Positions 1 to 7,996 of a stretch of DNA of 44,408 nucleotides are shown piece by piece. Below the pieces are notes generated by a model. That model did not search any database, was not told the origin of the DNA, and worked only from the letters and a program-made list of their open reading frames with translations. Origin of the DNA: Martinezella calliandrae (GTDB lineage: Bacteria > Pseudomonadota > Alphaproteobacteria > Rhizobiales > Rhizobiaceae). The position numbers were made by a program, and so were the translations under genes. How positions within the stretch are numbered: position 1 is the first letter of the stretch; each line of letters opens with the position of its first letter. The stretch lies in assembly GCF_030272695.1 (NCBI RefSeq), contig NZ_JARFYN010000056.1, positions 1 to 44,408 of the forward strand, given 5' to 3'.

Positions 1-97
1 GGCCGGAGCGGCGCTTGAAACCAACGAAACCGCAAACCAATGAAGGGGGTCAGTTCCTCAATTCGACGAGGGGGTCAATTCTTCGATTCGCTTGACA
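1..97 (+). mobile_element. Right end of an IS21-family element (partial)
   Basis: Two tandem copies of a GGGGGTCA(G/A)TTC-type repeat lie at about 45-55 and 69-80, and the segment ends in CTTGACA at 91-97. On the other strand that end reads TGTCAAGCG. IS21 elements typically begin with TG and carry several such subterminal repeats at each end. A short open frame ending at the TGA at 41-43 would fit the last residues of an IstB-type ATPase, but it is too short to identify. The rest of the element lies outside the window. The family assignment rests on the end structure only. Confidence 0.45.
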
Positions 98-486
98 GAT
101 GGAGACTGTTCGTCAGCGTCGCGAGCCCCTACACTCGAAAATACAAATCCTGCACACGCACCACCGGCCTACTTACGTTGGTTGTGAAATCCCTAAAGTC
201 TCGGTCCAATCCATCATGGGCCAATTTCAGCTACAACGTCCACAAACACCTTGGGCAATCAAAGTTGAGCCGCTTTGCGCCAAAACCTATCGTTGTCGAA
301 GCTAAGCTGTGGCCAAGGCCCTTCTGTACGATCCAATGCGCTACGACATTCCATTGGTGAAGACGCAATAGATTTTGGATTGCTACCCGCATAGGCCGAG
401 CTCACTACCTCTGTCAGAACTTCAACGAAGGAAGCGATAACAACTCGACCCGACCACGCTAAACTACGCGAAGCCAGCAGGTCGCA
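98..486. other. Intergenic stretch with no recognisable gene
   Basis: I see no convincing gene between the IS21-like end and the decayed secreted-protein gene. The open frames here are short and have neither a ribosome binding site nor a family signature. A short rightward frame ending at 369 looks mildly protein-like but has an in-frame stop only about 20 codons upstream, so it is at most a relic. Confidence 0.4.
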
Positions 487-783
487 CTACTCCCACTGCA
501 TGATGAACTGCTCGGTCGTTACATGGCCTGCGGCCCGCACTGGGCGGTCGGCAACGACGATCGAATTCGCAGAAACGCCTTTCAGAGTGAGTTTGCCGTT
601 TTCCAGCGTCGCGCCGGCGGCATTGATGACCGCCAGCGACGGAACCGGCCCGGTCGGCCTCACGGTGCCGATCGTTTTCTGAAGCGGAGCATGAGGCTTG
701 ACGTCCGCCTCCTAGGCGAACGCCGCTCCAAAGCAGAGCACGCCCCCGGTAATGATGAGGCAGGAGAGAATTCCGAACGGCGT
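487..783 (-). pseudogene. Broken small secreted hypothetical protein
   Basis: Read leftward from an ACG at 783-781, placed 7 nt after AAGGAG, the frame gives a hydrophobic signal peptide ending in an Ala-Phe-Ala type cleavage site. A TAG (714-712) follows as codon 24. After it come about 74 residues that are clearly protein-like, including a VADRPVRAAGHVTTEQF stretch, up to a TAG at 489-487. From memory this resembles a small secreted protein family common in Rhizobiales, whose members run some tens of residues further. The likely lesions are ATG to ACG at the start, a nonsense codon at the signal-peptide junction and C-terminal truncation. The family match is from recollection; the lesions are visible. 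Confidence 0.6.
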
Positions 784-883
784 TGCTGATCTCCTTTCTT
801 GGAACGGCCAAGCCACGTCGGCAGTAACCGTCCGCCGCCTCCCGGACGCCGCCTTATCAGCAGGACGGCGCTGTCGATCGCTG

Positions 884-1130
884 CTACTCGCAAGGTGGAT
901 AAGGATAGTATCCGCACCGATACCCGTTGTACCAGTAGGGATGTGCGACCGCGGCCCCTACGGCGACGGCGGCCACGCCAGCCGCCACCGGCGCGCCCGC
1001 GTACCATACACCATGGTAGACGGGAGCATGCCAGTAGTTGCCGTTATGCCAAGCGTAGGTATTCCCAGTCCAGTTGTTGTGGTACACGCCGGTGTTTCCC
1101 ACACGCGCATAGTCTCCACCGTAGCGGAGC
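884..1130 (-). pseudogene. Fragment of a Tyr/Trp/Gly/His-rich small secreted protein, 5' end lost at an IS5 end
   Basis: The leftward frame contains repeated HN/WH/GNY/YHG motifs, then an Ala/Val-rich segment and a Tyr/Pro/Cys-rich tail ending at the TAG at 886-884. This composition is typical of small exported rhizobial proteins of unknown function. Upstream the frame runs straight into the inverted repeat of the IS5-family element at about 1130, so the signal peptide and start are missing. The sequence beyond the far IS end (after 2242) does not encode a signal peptide in any frame I checked, so the 5' part was lost or moved rather than only split by the insertion. Confidence 0.5.
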
Positions 1131-2242
1131 GTTGGTGCACGGATCCGAAGCATCGCGGATCTCGATCTTAGATGACGTGGGCTACGCTACCTTTGACGAG
1201 CGGGGAACGGATTTTGGACGTGCACAACCAAGCATGCGGTTGAGGATGGCGCAGCCGATGGCGGCTTCCGTCTGCTGAGCGTGAGACGATCGAGCCCACA
1301 GACGCCGCCCGATGATGGACTTGTATCGGCTGATGGCGGTCTCGACCAACGCGCGCCGGCCGTAACCGGTGGAGGCTTGCCATTTCATCCGGCCGTCTCG
1401 GCTGATTGCCGCGATATGCTGATCCCTTTGGCCGGGCGGTTGATCTTCGTTCGGTTCGACCGCGTTGACGCGTGGCGGAATGACGATGGCAGCATCGGCG
1501 CTGTGGCCGATGATCGCGTCGTAGGTGGGCTTTCCATCATAGGCGCCATCGGCGGTGAACCGTCCGATTGGACCGTCGATCTGATCGAGAAGTGGGCCCA
1601 CCTGCGAGGCATCCCCGTATCCTGGTCGGTCATCGTGTGGGCGATGATCTCGCCACTGTCGGCATCCAGCGCCAGATGCAACTTGCGCCAACCGCGACGG
1701 GTTTTGGCGCCATGTTTCTCCTCCAGCCACTGACCCGCGCCATAAATCTTAAGACCGCTGCTGTCGACAAGAACATGCACCGGCCCGCTCGGTGGTCCCT
1801 GCCGATCAGACCGGCTGTTGGGCGATCGCCACGTCTGCGCCCGTCGGCTGAGCGTGGTATGATCCGGGACGGCGAGCGCCAGCCCCATCAATTGCAGCAG
1901 CGATCCCAGCAGGCCTTCGGCCTGGCGCAGTCGTAGACCGAGCACCAGGCCCAGCGTCAAGGCGGTCTCAATCGCGAGATCGGAATAGCGCGGCTGACCG
2001 CCGCGGGTCTTGCGTCGTGGCGCAGCCCAACCAACAAGCGCTTCCGGCGTCAGCCATAGGGTCAGGCTGCCGCGTTCGCGTAGCCCCGCCTCATATTCAG
2101 GCCAGTTCGTCACCTTGAATTTCATCTTGCCTATACGATGGCGGCGGGAAGAATTGTGTTTGAAAGGCATGGCGGCGGCAACCGGCTATTGAGATTGCAG
2201 CCCGCCTAAACCGCGATCGCTAAATGATCCGTGCACCAATGC
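1129..2242 (-). mobile_element. IS5-family insertion sequence, about 1.1 kb
   Basis: The ends are 17-bp inverted repeats with one mismatch: GCGTTGGTGCACGGATC at 1129-1145 and, inverted, GATCCGTGCACCAATGC at 2226-2242. Similarity continues inward (a GCGATCGCGG-like block on both sides). The interior encodes an IS5-type DDE transposase on the minus strand. Length and gene content fit the IS5 family. I could not identify a target-site duplication with confidence, so the exact outer base of each end may be off by a few nucleotides. Confidence 0.75.
1182..2170 (-). pseudogene. IS5-family DDE transposase with a one-base frameshift
   Basis: The N-terminal half reads from 2170 and includes the first catalytic Asp in the VDSSGLK motif. 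The C-terminal half is in another frame, ends at 1182, and carries the second Asp (FTADGAYDG) and the Glu (ETAISRYK). The frames meet at 1612-1616, where a run of four C on the plus strand (four G in the gene) would need five to keep Asp-Thr-Gly joined to Asp-Ala-Ser. With that base restored the protein would be about 330 residues and complete. It could be a deletion in a homopolymer, a sequencing error, or a programmed -1 frameshift, which some IS5 subgroups use, although usually nearer the N-terminus. Confidence 0.8.
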
Positions 2243-2421
2243 CGTTGCCGACCGTGGCGACAAGTTTCTGCCCTTAACGGCACCGCAACGTTACTCAGTC
2301 ATCTCGGCTGGTTTCGGGTCGATTGAGCCGCAGGTTGCCAAGATGGATGAGTCATCACAGGTCCCGGGCTGTATGCTCAACCTATCCGCATCTCCGGCTG
2401 GAGGGAGCCTTCGCAGGTGGA

Positions 2422-2454
2422 GTGAGGTTCCGCGACAGTCCTGCGGAACCTCAC
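2422..2454 (-). terminator. Hairpin downstream of the NTF2-like gene
   Basis: GTGAGGTTCCGC at 2422-2433 is perfectly inverted at 2443-2454 with a 9-nt loop. It lies 21 bp beyond the stop of the leftward gene ending at 2476, so it could end that transcript. There is no T-run after the stem, so factor-independent termination is uncertain; it may instead stabilise the 3' end. Confidence 0.5.
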
Positions 2455-2475
2455 CGAAGCCGCGGTCCTTGCATG

Positions 2476-2838
2476 CTAGGCTGGCTGACCGAAGAAACCA
2501 GCCATGTAAACGAACCGTCCTGCACCATCCGTCCTGACAAAGTTGTATCCAGTCGCTACCTTCATACCGTCCGGCTTATGCATGGTCCAAATCGTCAACA
2601 ACTCGCCGTGATGGATGAAAATCCTCTCCGTCTCGAAATAAGTGCCCGGCATCTTTTTCTGGAAGTCTTGGATATGAGCGATGAGGCCAGTGCGGCGCTC
2701 GCCCTGACCTCCGGGATTTGTGAAGACGATATCGTCAGCGACACTTTGCTGGAGCAACCGTTCCCGTTCGTCGGGGTCGATAGCCCCATAGGCCGCAAGA
2801 TATGCCTTCCAGTTATTTTTCAACGTTTCAGGGCTCAC
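2476..2838 (-). CDS. NTF2-like (SnoaL-type) small protein
   Basis: This 120-residue protein has the layout of the NTF2-like/SnoaL fold: an N-terminal helix with LKNNWKAYLAAYGAID, a middle region with ADDIVFTNPGGQGERRTG, and a strand-rich C-terminal half. Members are small enzymes (isomerases, hydrolases) or ligand-binding proteins, often of unknown substrate. The start chosen is GTG at 2838, 8 nt after a GGAAGG ribosome binding site. A longer frame upstream lacks one and adds a Leu-rich tail foreign to the family. The gene is divergent from the AraC-type regulator at 2936, with direct repeats in the 97-bp gap, so control by that regulator is likely. The substrate is unknown. Confidence 0.7.
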   Translation of the reverse strand: MSPETLKNNWKAYLAAYGAIDPDERERLLQQSVADDIVFTNPGGQGERRTGLIAHIQDFQKKMPGTYFETERIFIHHGELLTIWTMHKPDGMKVATGYNFVRTDGAGRFVYMAGFFGQPA

Positions 2839-2911
2839 TTTAAAATCCTTCCAAAGTAGCAATAGCCGCCATGACAATCAGGCTACTTGGATTTAGGTCC
2901 GATCGCATGTA

Positions 2912-2946
2912 CTATCGATAATTGAAGATCTATCGTTGATTATCGA
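2912..2946. promoter_or_regulatory. Direct repeats between the NTF2-like gene and the AraC regulator
   Basis: CTATCG starts at 2912 and again at 2930, 18 bp apart, and each copy is followed by a related A/T-rich block; a further TTATCGAA lies at 2939-2946. Two half-sites in direct orientation about two helical turns apart are what AraC-family activators usually bind. The second copy overlaps the proposed TTG start of the regulator. The role is inferred from position and spacing. Confidence 0.35.
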
Positions 2947-3916
2947 AAGTCTAAATTTGGCAGATGTATTGCTTGACATCATGCAAATTCTTCGTCCGCG
3001 AGCTGTGCTCTTCGCCGGTGTGGAAGCGTCGGGAGAATGGGCTCTGGGATTCCGCGAGCGCAACGACCTTCTCTTCAGTTGGGTGGAACAGGGGCAATGC
3101 CTCGTTATTCGGCCCGATCATCAACCGCTCCTGCTCAGGCAGGGAGATTTTCTCCTGATCCGGGCGTCGACGCCCTTTAGGCTCGCCTCGAGCACCTCCG
3201 CAATTGCTATCGATAGCGAGACTGCCGTCACTTCCTCAAAGAGCAGGCGACTTCGGCTCGGCTTCGGCGACGATCGACAGACGACGCTTCATGCTGGAAA
3301 ATTCATCGTTTCTACAGCGAACCACGATCTCCTTGAGGAGCTGCTTCCGCAGACTGTAGGAGTCTCGGCTTCCGACCCGTCGGTCGGGCGGATCCGAGCC
3401 CTACTTGCTATGAACGAAGCGGAAGCCCGCTCGCCTGGACCGGCAAGCGAATTCGTGATCGTACGGCTGGTCGAGCTGATCCTTGTCGAAATCCTCCGGA
3501 GCGGCTTTGCCAGCATAACTGCGGAAAAGAAAGGGCTCCTGGCCGGACTTGCCGATCGATATACGGAAAGAGCCATCGTCGCGATGCACCGAGATGTCGC
3601 ACGCAATTGGACTGTCGCCGAACTGGCAAAACTCTGCGGCGTATCACGAGCGGGTTTCGCCACAAGATTCAGGCGCGTTTTCGGAGTGGGGCCGATCGAG
3701 TACTTGCTGCGATGGCGCATCGCATTGGCGAAGGACGAACTCCAGAATGGTACGAAGACGGTTGCGCAGATCGCATTTTCCGTAGGATTCGGCTCGTCGA
3801 GCGCCTTCAGCTCGGCTTTCACAAGGACAGTCGGCTGCTCTCCCACTCAGTTCGCACGCGCATGCGGGACCGGGCCAACCCAGGGCATCGTCAAGTTAAC
3901 GGAAGTTGGACTTTGA
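2936..3916 (+). CDS. AraC-family transcriptional regulator with cupin-like sensor domain
   Basis: This 326-residue protein has an N-terminal cupin-type ligand-binding half (about residues 15-190) and a C-terminal AraC double helix-turn-helix (about 215-310). Its first recognition region is TVAELAKLCGVSRAGFATRF and its second VAQIAFSVGFGSSSAFSSAF. It probably activates the divergent NTF2-like gene. The start is uncertain: TTG at 2936 keeps the usual LADVLLDIMQ opening of these regulators, while the first ATG (2981) would remove it. The last ten or so codons, including the stop, lie inside the IS6-family element that begins at 3884, so the native tail has been replaced. The HTH is intact and function may be kept. 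Confidence 0.8.
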   Translation: MIIESLNLADVLLDIMQILRPRAVLFAGVEASGEWALGFRERNDLLFSWVEQGQCLVIRPDHQPLLLRQGDFLLIRASTPFRLASSTSAIAIDSETAVTSSKSRRLRLGFGDDRQTTLHAGKFIVSTANHDLLEELLPQTVGVSASDPSVGRIRALLAMNEAEARSPGPASEFVIVRLVELILVEILRSGFASITAEKKGLLAGLADRYTERAIVAMHRDVARNWTVAELAKLCGVSRAGFATRFRRVFGVGPIEYLLRWRIALAKDELQNGTKTVAQIAFSVGFGSSSAFSSAFTRTVGCSPTQFARACGTGPTQGIVKLTEVGL

Positions 3917-4691
3917 TGTGAGACTACGGGCCATGTCAGACCATGACCCGCTTTACCGCCGCCATCGCTTTCCTGCCGAGATCATCGCTCATGCGGTCTG
4001 GCTTTATTTCCGCTTTCCTCTGAGCCTACGGACGGTCGAGGACCTTCTGGCTGCACGTGGGATTATCGTCTCCCATCAGACGGTTCGGTCATGGGCCGAG
4101 AAATTTGGGCGGGCCTTTGCAAACGACATCCGCCGCCGCGCATCCGGCCGGCTTGGCGACAAATGGCATCTCGATGAGGCTGTTGTTTCAATCCGCGGCA
4201 AGAAGCACTGGCTCTGGCGCGCCGTCGATCAGGACGGTTTCGTTCTCGATGTTCTGGTGCAAAGCCGCCGCAACGCCAAGGCGGCCAAACGCCTGATCCG
4301 TAAGCTCTTGAAGGGTCAAGGCCGTGCGCCGCGTGTGATAATCACCGACAAGCTGCGCTCCTACGACGCAGCAAAGCGAGAGAACATGCCGGGTGTCGAG
4401 CATCGATCGCACAAGGGACTGAACAATCGGGCGGAGAATTCCCATCAGCCAATCCGGCGACGAGAACGGATCATGAAGCGCTTCAAGTCGAGACGACATC
4501 TGCAACGCTTCGTCTCTATTCATGATCCGATTGCCAACCTGTTCCACATCCCACGCCACGCCATCTCTTCCAACCATCATCGCGAACTGCGCGCCGAGGC
4601 GATGAACATCTGGGCGACAATCGCCCGGGCATGACCAACAAAAGTAGCGCGCGGCGCAATCTGCCGTCCCGCCAATTAACTTTACGGTGCC
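3884..4691 (+). mobile_element. IS6-family insertion sequence, 808 bp
   Basis: The ends are imperfect inverted repeats: GGCATCGTCAAGTTAACGG at 3884-3902 against GGCACCGTAAAGTTAATTGG read inward from 4691. The single transposase gene fills the element, and 808 bp is a normal size for IS6 members. The flanks do not match as an 8-bp target duplication (CAACCCAG on the left, AAAAGCTG on the right). This suggests the copy marks a cointegrate or deletion junction rather than a simple insertion. Confidence 0.8.
3933..4634 (+). CDS. IS6-family DDE transposase
   Basis: This 233-residue protein has an N-terminal HTH region (LRTVEDLLAARGIIVSHQTV, about residues 30-50) and the IS6 catalytic triad: Asp in WHLDE, Asp in VIITDKLRSY, and Glu in LNNRAENSHQ. 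It also has the RRRERIMKRFKS stretch typical of the family. It catalyses replicative transposition, forming cointegrates. The start is ATG at 3933; a longer frame begins inside the AraC gene and is not needed. The gene appears intact. Confidence 0.92.
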   Translation: MSDHDPLYRRHRFPAEIIAHAVWLYFRFPLSLRTVEDLLAARGIIVSHQTVRSWAEKFGRAFANDIRRRASGRLGDKWHLDEAVVSIRGKKHWLWRAVDQDGFVLDVLVQSRRNAKAAKRLIRKLLKGQGRAPRVIITDKLRSYDAAKRENMPGVEHRSHKGLNNRAENSHQPIRRRERIMKRFKSRRHLQRFVSIHDPIANLFHIPRHAISSNHHRELRAEAMNIWATIARA

Positions 4692-4799
4692 AAAAGCTGA
4701 CAGTAGTCGCCGACCTCGCGGGCATGGAAATCATAGGGACGCGATTGAGCAACAACGAGTCTGTGGCAATTCGTCGGGAAAGACGCTGGTGAGCGGTTA

Positions 4800-5318
4800 T
4801 TACGGCTTGGTTTGTCCTGCTCTCCACAGCCGATGCGGCGAATTGTCTTCATAGCCAAGCTTGTCGAAACTGGCGACTTCCAAAATCAGACCCCAGGGCG
4901 CGCGGAAGTAGATCCAGTTAAAGCCAGCCAGCGGACCGGCCTCCACGCGATTGGGTCCGTCAAGCATCTCGACGCCCGCTGCGCTCAAACGCTCCGCGCA
5001 GGCATGAACATCATCGACTTCGAAGCATAGATGCATGCCGCCGACCTCGGAAGATCGCCTCGGCCGGCTGTCTTCCTCGCCGCTATACTCGAACAGCTCG
5101 ACACTCGTCCCCTCGCCGCAACGCAGGAAAACCAGATCACGAATGGTCGAGTGCGCCGACGCACCCAGCTTGTTTGCCATGAAATCCTGATCAACATCGA
5201 AAGGTCCTGTCCGAAAGACCTCGATCGCACCAAAAACCGCCTGGAAGAAAGCAATACCCTCTTCAATATCCGGCACCGTGATGCCGATGTGATGCATGCC
5301 GTAGATCTTGCCCGTCAT
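4800..5318 (-). CDS. VOC-superfamily (glyoxalase/dioxygenase-like) protein
   Basis: This 172-residue protein has paired vicinal-oxygen-chelate modules. The first opens with MHHIGITVPDIEEGIAFF and the second has GGMHLCFEVDDVHAC and ends in LILEVASFD. The His residues of HHIGI and GGMHL and the Glu of ILEVAS are at metal-ligand positions of the fold. Members include glyoxalases, epimerases and extradiol dioxygenases; I cannot tell the reaction. It is the last gene of the leftward group that contains the fused CUT2 transporter, 103 bp after it, and it sits in a cluster with an intradiol dioxygenase, so a role with a ring-cleavage or enediol intermediate is possible. The 3' side is bounded by the IS6 element. 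Confidence 0.82.
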   Translation of the reverse strand: MTGKIYGMHHIGITVPDIEEGIAFFQAVFGAIEVFRTGPFDVDQDFMANKLGASAHSTIRDLVFLRCGEGTSVELFEYSGEEDSRPRRSSEVGGMHLCFEVDDVHACAERLSAAGVEMLDGPNRVEAGPLAGFNWIYFRAPWGLILEVASFDKLGYEDNSPHRLWRAGQTKP

Positions 5319-5421
5319 GTGATGACCTCATCCAAATTGTTGACTCGCCCGAAATGCCGGGTGTGCGTGAGTAGATTGAAACCGCGGCTTGCCATTGGCG
5401 TCGCGGAAAGGATTGTCGCAG

Positions 5422-7926
5422 CTAGTGTGCTGCCCGCCTGCGGGAAGCTGAATAGATCAGCGCCGCGACGACGATCAGGATGCCTTGGAACAGATATTGA
5501 TAGGTCTGCGTGAGGCTAAGGAAGGTCACCGCGCTCAGCACTTCCGTCAGCAGGACGGCACCGAGGACCGTTCCGATAAATGTGCCGCGACCACCCGTTA
5601 GGCTCGTGCCACCGAGTACGACCGCCGTGATGCTGGACAATGTATAGTTGACGCCCTGGCGCGGATCACCGACGCCGATCTGTGTCATCAGCATGACCGC
5701 GCCGAAGGCTGTCATCAGGGAGCAAGCAATATAGCCGCTGATATAGGTCAGATCGATACGAATACCCATTCTGCGCGCCGATTCCTCGTTTGAACCGACC
5801 GCCCGCAAGCGCCAGCCAAGTCTCGATCGACGCAGGGCGTATTCACCGATCAGCGTCACGACGACGAGGATGAGGAAGGCGACGGGAAGCGGCCCCCATT
5901 GCCGGTTGACCCAATCTGTGACGGCCGAGCTGATATAGCCGTCCGGATTTTCGCGCAGCAGAAAGCTGAAACCCTGTATCGCAATATACATGGCAAGTGT
6001 TGCCGCAATCGGCGTGAAGTTCGCGTATCGGATCAAAACGCCATTGACGGCGCCCGTGACGAACGCACCGGTCAGCATGAGCAGAAATCCGATCAACATC
6101 ATACCGTTCGACATGTCCTCGGTGACGAAGAACGAGGCGACGACGACGAGAAAACCGGCAAGCGGGCCGACGGACAGGTCGATGCCGCCCATGAGCAGCG
6201 CGATCGTCTGTCCAAGGGCGATGAAGCCCAGCGCGGTCGACAGCAGGAGGATGTTGTAGATGTTGTAGATCGACAGAAAGTTGTCGTTCTGGCCGTTGAC
6301 GAAAAGCCCAAGAAGAATGGTCACAAGCGCCAACGGCGCGACGGGCGCAATATCCGACTGCAGGAAATGCCGCAGCCCCCTTGCCGCGGTCCCTCTCCAA
6401 CCGCTTTCGACATCGTGAGTGACGGCCTTGACTACCGCTGCGACAATACGTTCTTCGGTGACATCATCACCGGTCAACGTTTCGACGACGTGACCGCGCG
6501 ACATAACGATGACTTTGTCGCACAGCCCCTCGAGCTCGACCGCATCGGATGAGTTGACGACAACAGGTGTTCCCGCCTCCGAGACGTCACGCAGGATTCG
6601 ATAGATCTCGAAGCGCGCTCCGACGTCCACGCCCTGCGTGGGCTCGTCCGCAATGACGATGCCAGGCTCTGACAGGAGGGCGCGCGACATTACTACCTTT
6701 TGCTGATTGCCGCCGGACAAGGACATGATCGGCGCTTCGAGACCGGGAGCTTTGACCGCCAGCTCGCCGAAGATCGCGGTGACTTTTTCGTGCTCTCTCC
6801 TGCTGTTCATGACGCCACCTGCGGCGAACTTCTCCAGCGCAGAGAACGTGGCGTTCTCGCGTACCGTCAAGCCACTCGCCACGCCTTCGAGATGTCTGTC
6901 AGACGGCATGAAGGCAGATTGACGCAACAGCGTCGGTTGATTGAGAACCTGCCCGTGAAGCGTGACCGCCCCCTCTGCCGTGTGCAGACCAGCAAGCGTG
7001 CGCATCAACTCTGTCTGGCCGTTGCCGGAGACACCGGCGACGCCAATGATCTCGCCGCGCGCTACATCAAAGCTTACATTGGCAAACCCCTGGCCGCTCA
7101 AACCCGCAACGGACAGACTGGCCTCCCCGCCGACCCGCTTCGATTTTGGCGGAAAGGCAGCCTCCAGCGTGCGGCCGACGATGAGATTGACGAGCTCGGC
7201 ATCGCTGGTGTCATCGACAAGGGCCGAACCGCGCACGCGTCCGTCTCGCATGACAGTGACGCGCTGGGCGATCTGGCGCAACTCTGCCAGACGGTGGGTG
7301 ATGTAGATCACCGAGGTGCCAGCCTTCATCGCCTTGCGGATCAGTCCGAAGAGAATGTCAGTCGCCTCCTGGTCGAGAGAGGCCGTCGGCTCGTCAAGGA
7401 TGAGGAGCTTCGGTTTCATTACGAACGCCTTGCCGATTTCGAGCAAATGCTTCTGCGCCACCGTCATCTGGCCGGCGCGCATGTGCAACGGCAGGGCTAG
7501 CCCGACAGTGTCGAGCATCTCCCTTGCGACTTCCCTCATGGGCCGACCGGAAAACACCGATGGCGGCAGGGCAACGCTCAGATTTTCGAGGATCGACAGG
7601 TCGTTGAGGATGGCGGGATGCTGGAAACAGATGGCAATGCCGATGGAACTCGCGAACTCGGGCGTCATCTGCCTGATACGTTCGCCCTCGAAGCTGATCT
7701 CGCCCTCACTTGGTTGGAGTGTGCCGGCGATGATGTTCATCAAGGTCGACTTGCCTGCACCATTCTCACCGAGAATGGCATGGACCTCGCCGGGCCGGAA
7801 TTCGACGCTCACGTCGCGAAGCGCAGCAATACCCCCAAAGTATTTGTGGATTCCGGTCAGGCAAATCGTCTGGTCGGAACGGGTCGAAAAAGGTGTCGCG
7901 TTCGCATTGATTTCTGCTGCAGCCAT
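5422..7926 (-). CDS. CUT2 sugar ABC transporter: ATP-binding protein fused to permease
   Basis: This 834-residue protein joins two subunits that are normally separate. Residues about 20-500 are a duplicated RbsA-type ATPase: Walker A GENGAGKS at 53-60, Walker B LLILDEPTASLD, a degenerate first signature (MTVAQKHLLE), then a second half with a degenerate Walker A (GVSGNGQTEL), an LSGGNQQKV signature and IVIADEPTQGVDVGA. Residues about 520-834 are an RbsC-type permease with multiple membrane spans, including GGIDLSVGPLAG and VLGGTSLTGGRGTF. With the binding protein (7997) and separate permease (9061) upstream it makes a full importer: one fused chain plus a second permease. The start is ATG at 7926. 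A stem-loop separates it from the binding-protein gene. No frameshift or stop is seen at the junction, so the fusion is genuine in this sequence. Confidence 0.92.
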   Translation of the reverse strand: MAAAEINANATPFSTRSDQTICLTGIHKYFGGIAALRDVSVEFRPGEVHAILGENGAGKSTLMNIIAGTLQPSEGEISFEGERIRQMTPEFASSIGIAICFQHPAILNDLSILENLSVALPPSVFSGRPMREVAREMLDTVGLALPLHMRAGQMTVAQKHLLEIGKAFVMKPKLLILDEPTASLDQEATDILFGLIRKAMKAGTSVIYITHRLAELRQIAQRVTVMRDGRVRGSALVDDTSDAELVNLIVGRTLEAAFPPKSKRVGGEASLSVAGLSGQGFANVSFDVARGEIIGVAGVSGNGQTELMRTLAGLHTAEGAVTLHGQVLNQPTLLRQSAFMPSDRHLEGVASGLTVRENATFSALEKFAAGGVMNSRREHEKVTAIFGELAVKAPGLEAPIMSLSGGNQQKVVMSRALLSEPGIVIADEPTQGVDVGARFEIYRILRDVSEAGTPVVVNSSDAVELEGLCDKVIVMSRGHVVETLTGDDVTEERIVAAVVKAVTHDVESGWRGTAARGLRHFLQSDIAPVAPLALVTILLGLFVNGQNDNFLSIYNIYNILLLSTALGFIALGQTIALLMGGIDLSVGPLAGFLVVVASFFVTEDMSNGMMLIGFLLMLTGAFVTGAVNGVLIRYANFTPIAATLAMYIAIQGFSFLLRENPDGYISSAVTDWVNRQWGPLPVAFLILVVVTLIGEYALRRSRLGWRLRAVGSNEESARRMGIRIDLTYISGYIACSLMTAFGAVMLMTQIGVGDPRQGVNYTLSSITAVVLGGTSLTGGRGTFIGTVLGAVLLTEVLSAVTFLSLTQTYQYLFQGILIVVAALIYSASRRRAAH

Positions 7927-7948
7927 AGCTTGTCATCCGCTGGAAGGG

Positions 7949-7980
7949 AAAACCTGCCCGGAAGCGATGCTCGGGCAGGT
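7949..7980 (-). terminator. Intercistronic stem-loop after the binding-protein gene
   Basis: On the minus strand ACCTGCCCG (7980-7972) pairs perfectly with CGGGCAGGT (7960-7952) across an 11-nt loop, followed by TTTT. It sits between the binding-protein stop and the ATPase-permease start. In binding-protein transporters such hairpins often act as partial terminators or 3' stabilisers that keep binding-protein mRNA in excess. Confidence 0.65.
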
Positions 7981-7996
7981 CTTGGGTGTTTTGCGA

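Noticed and set aside
464..811. A 115-codon leftward frame near the left edge
   Set aside because: It overlaps the decayed secreted-protein gene in another frame and lacks any recognisable feature; the pseudogene frame reads much more like a protein.
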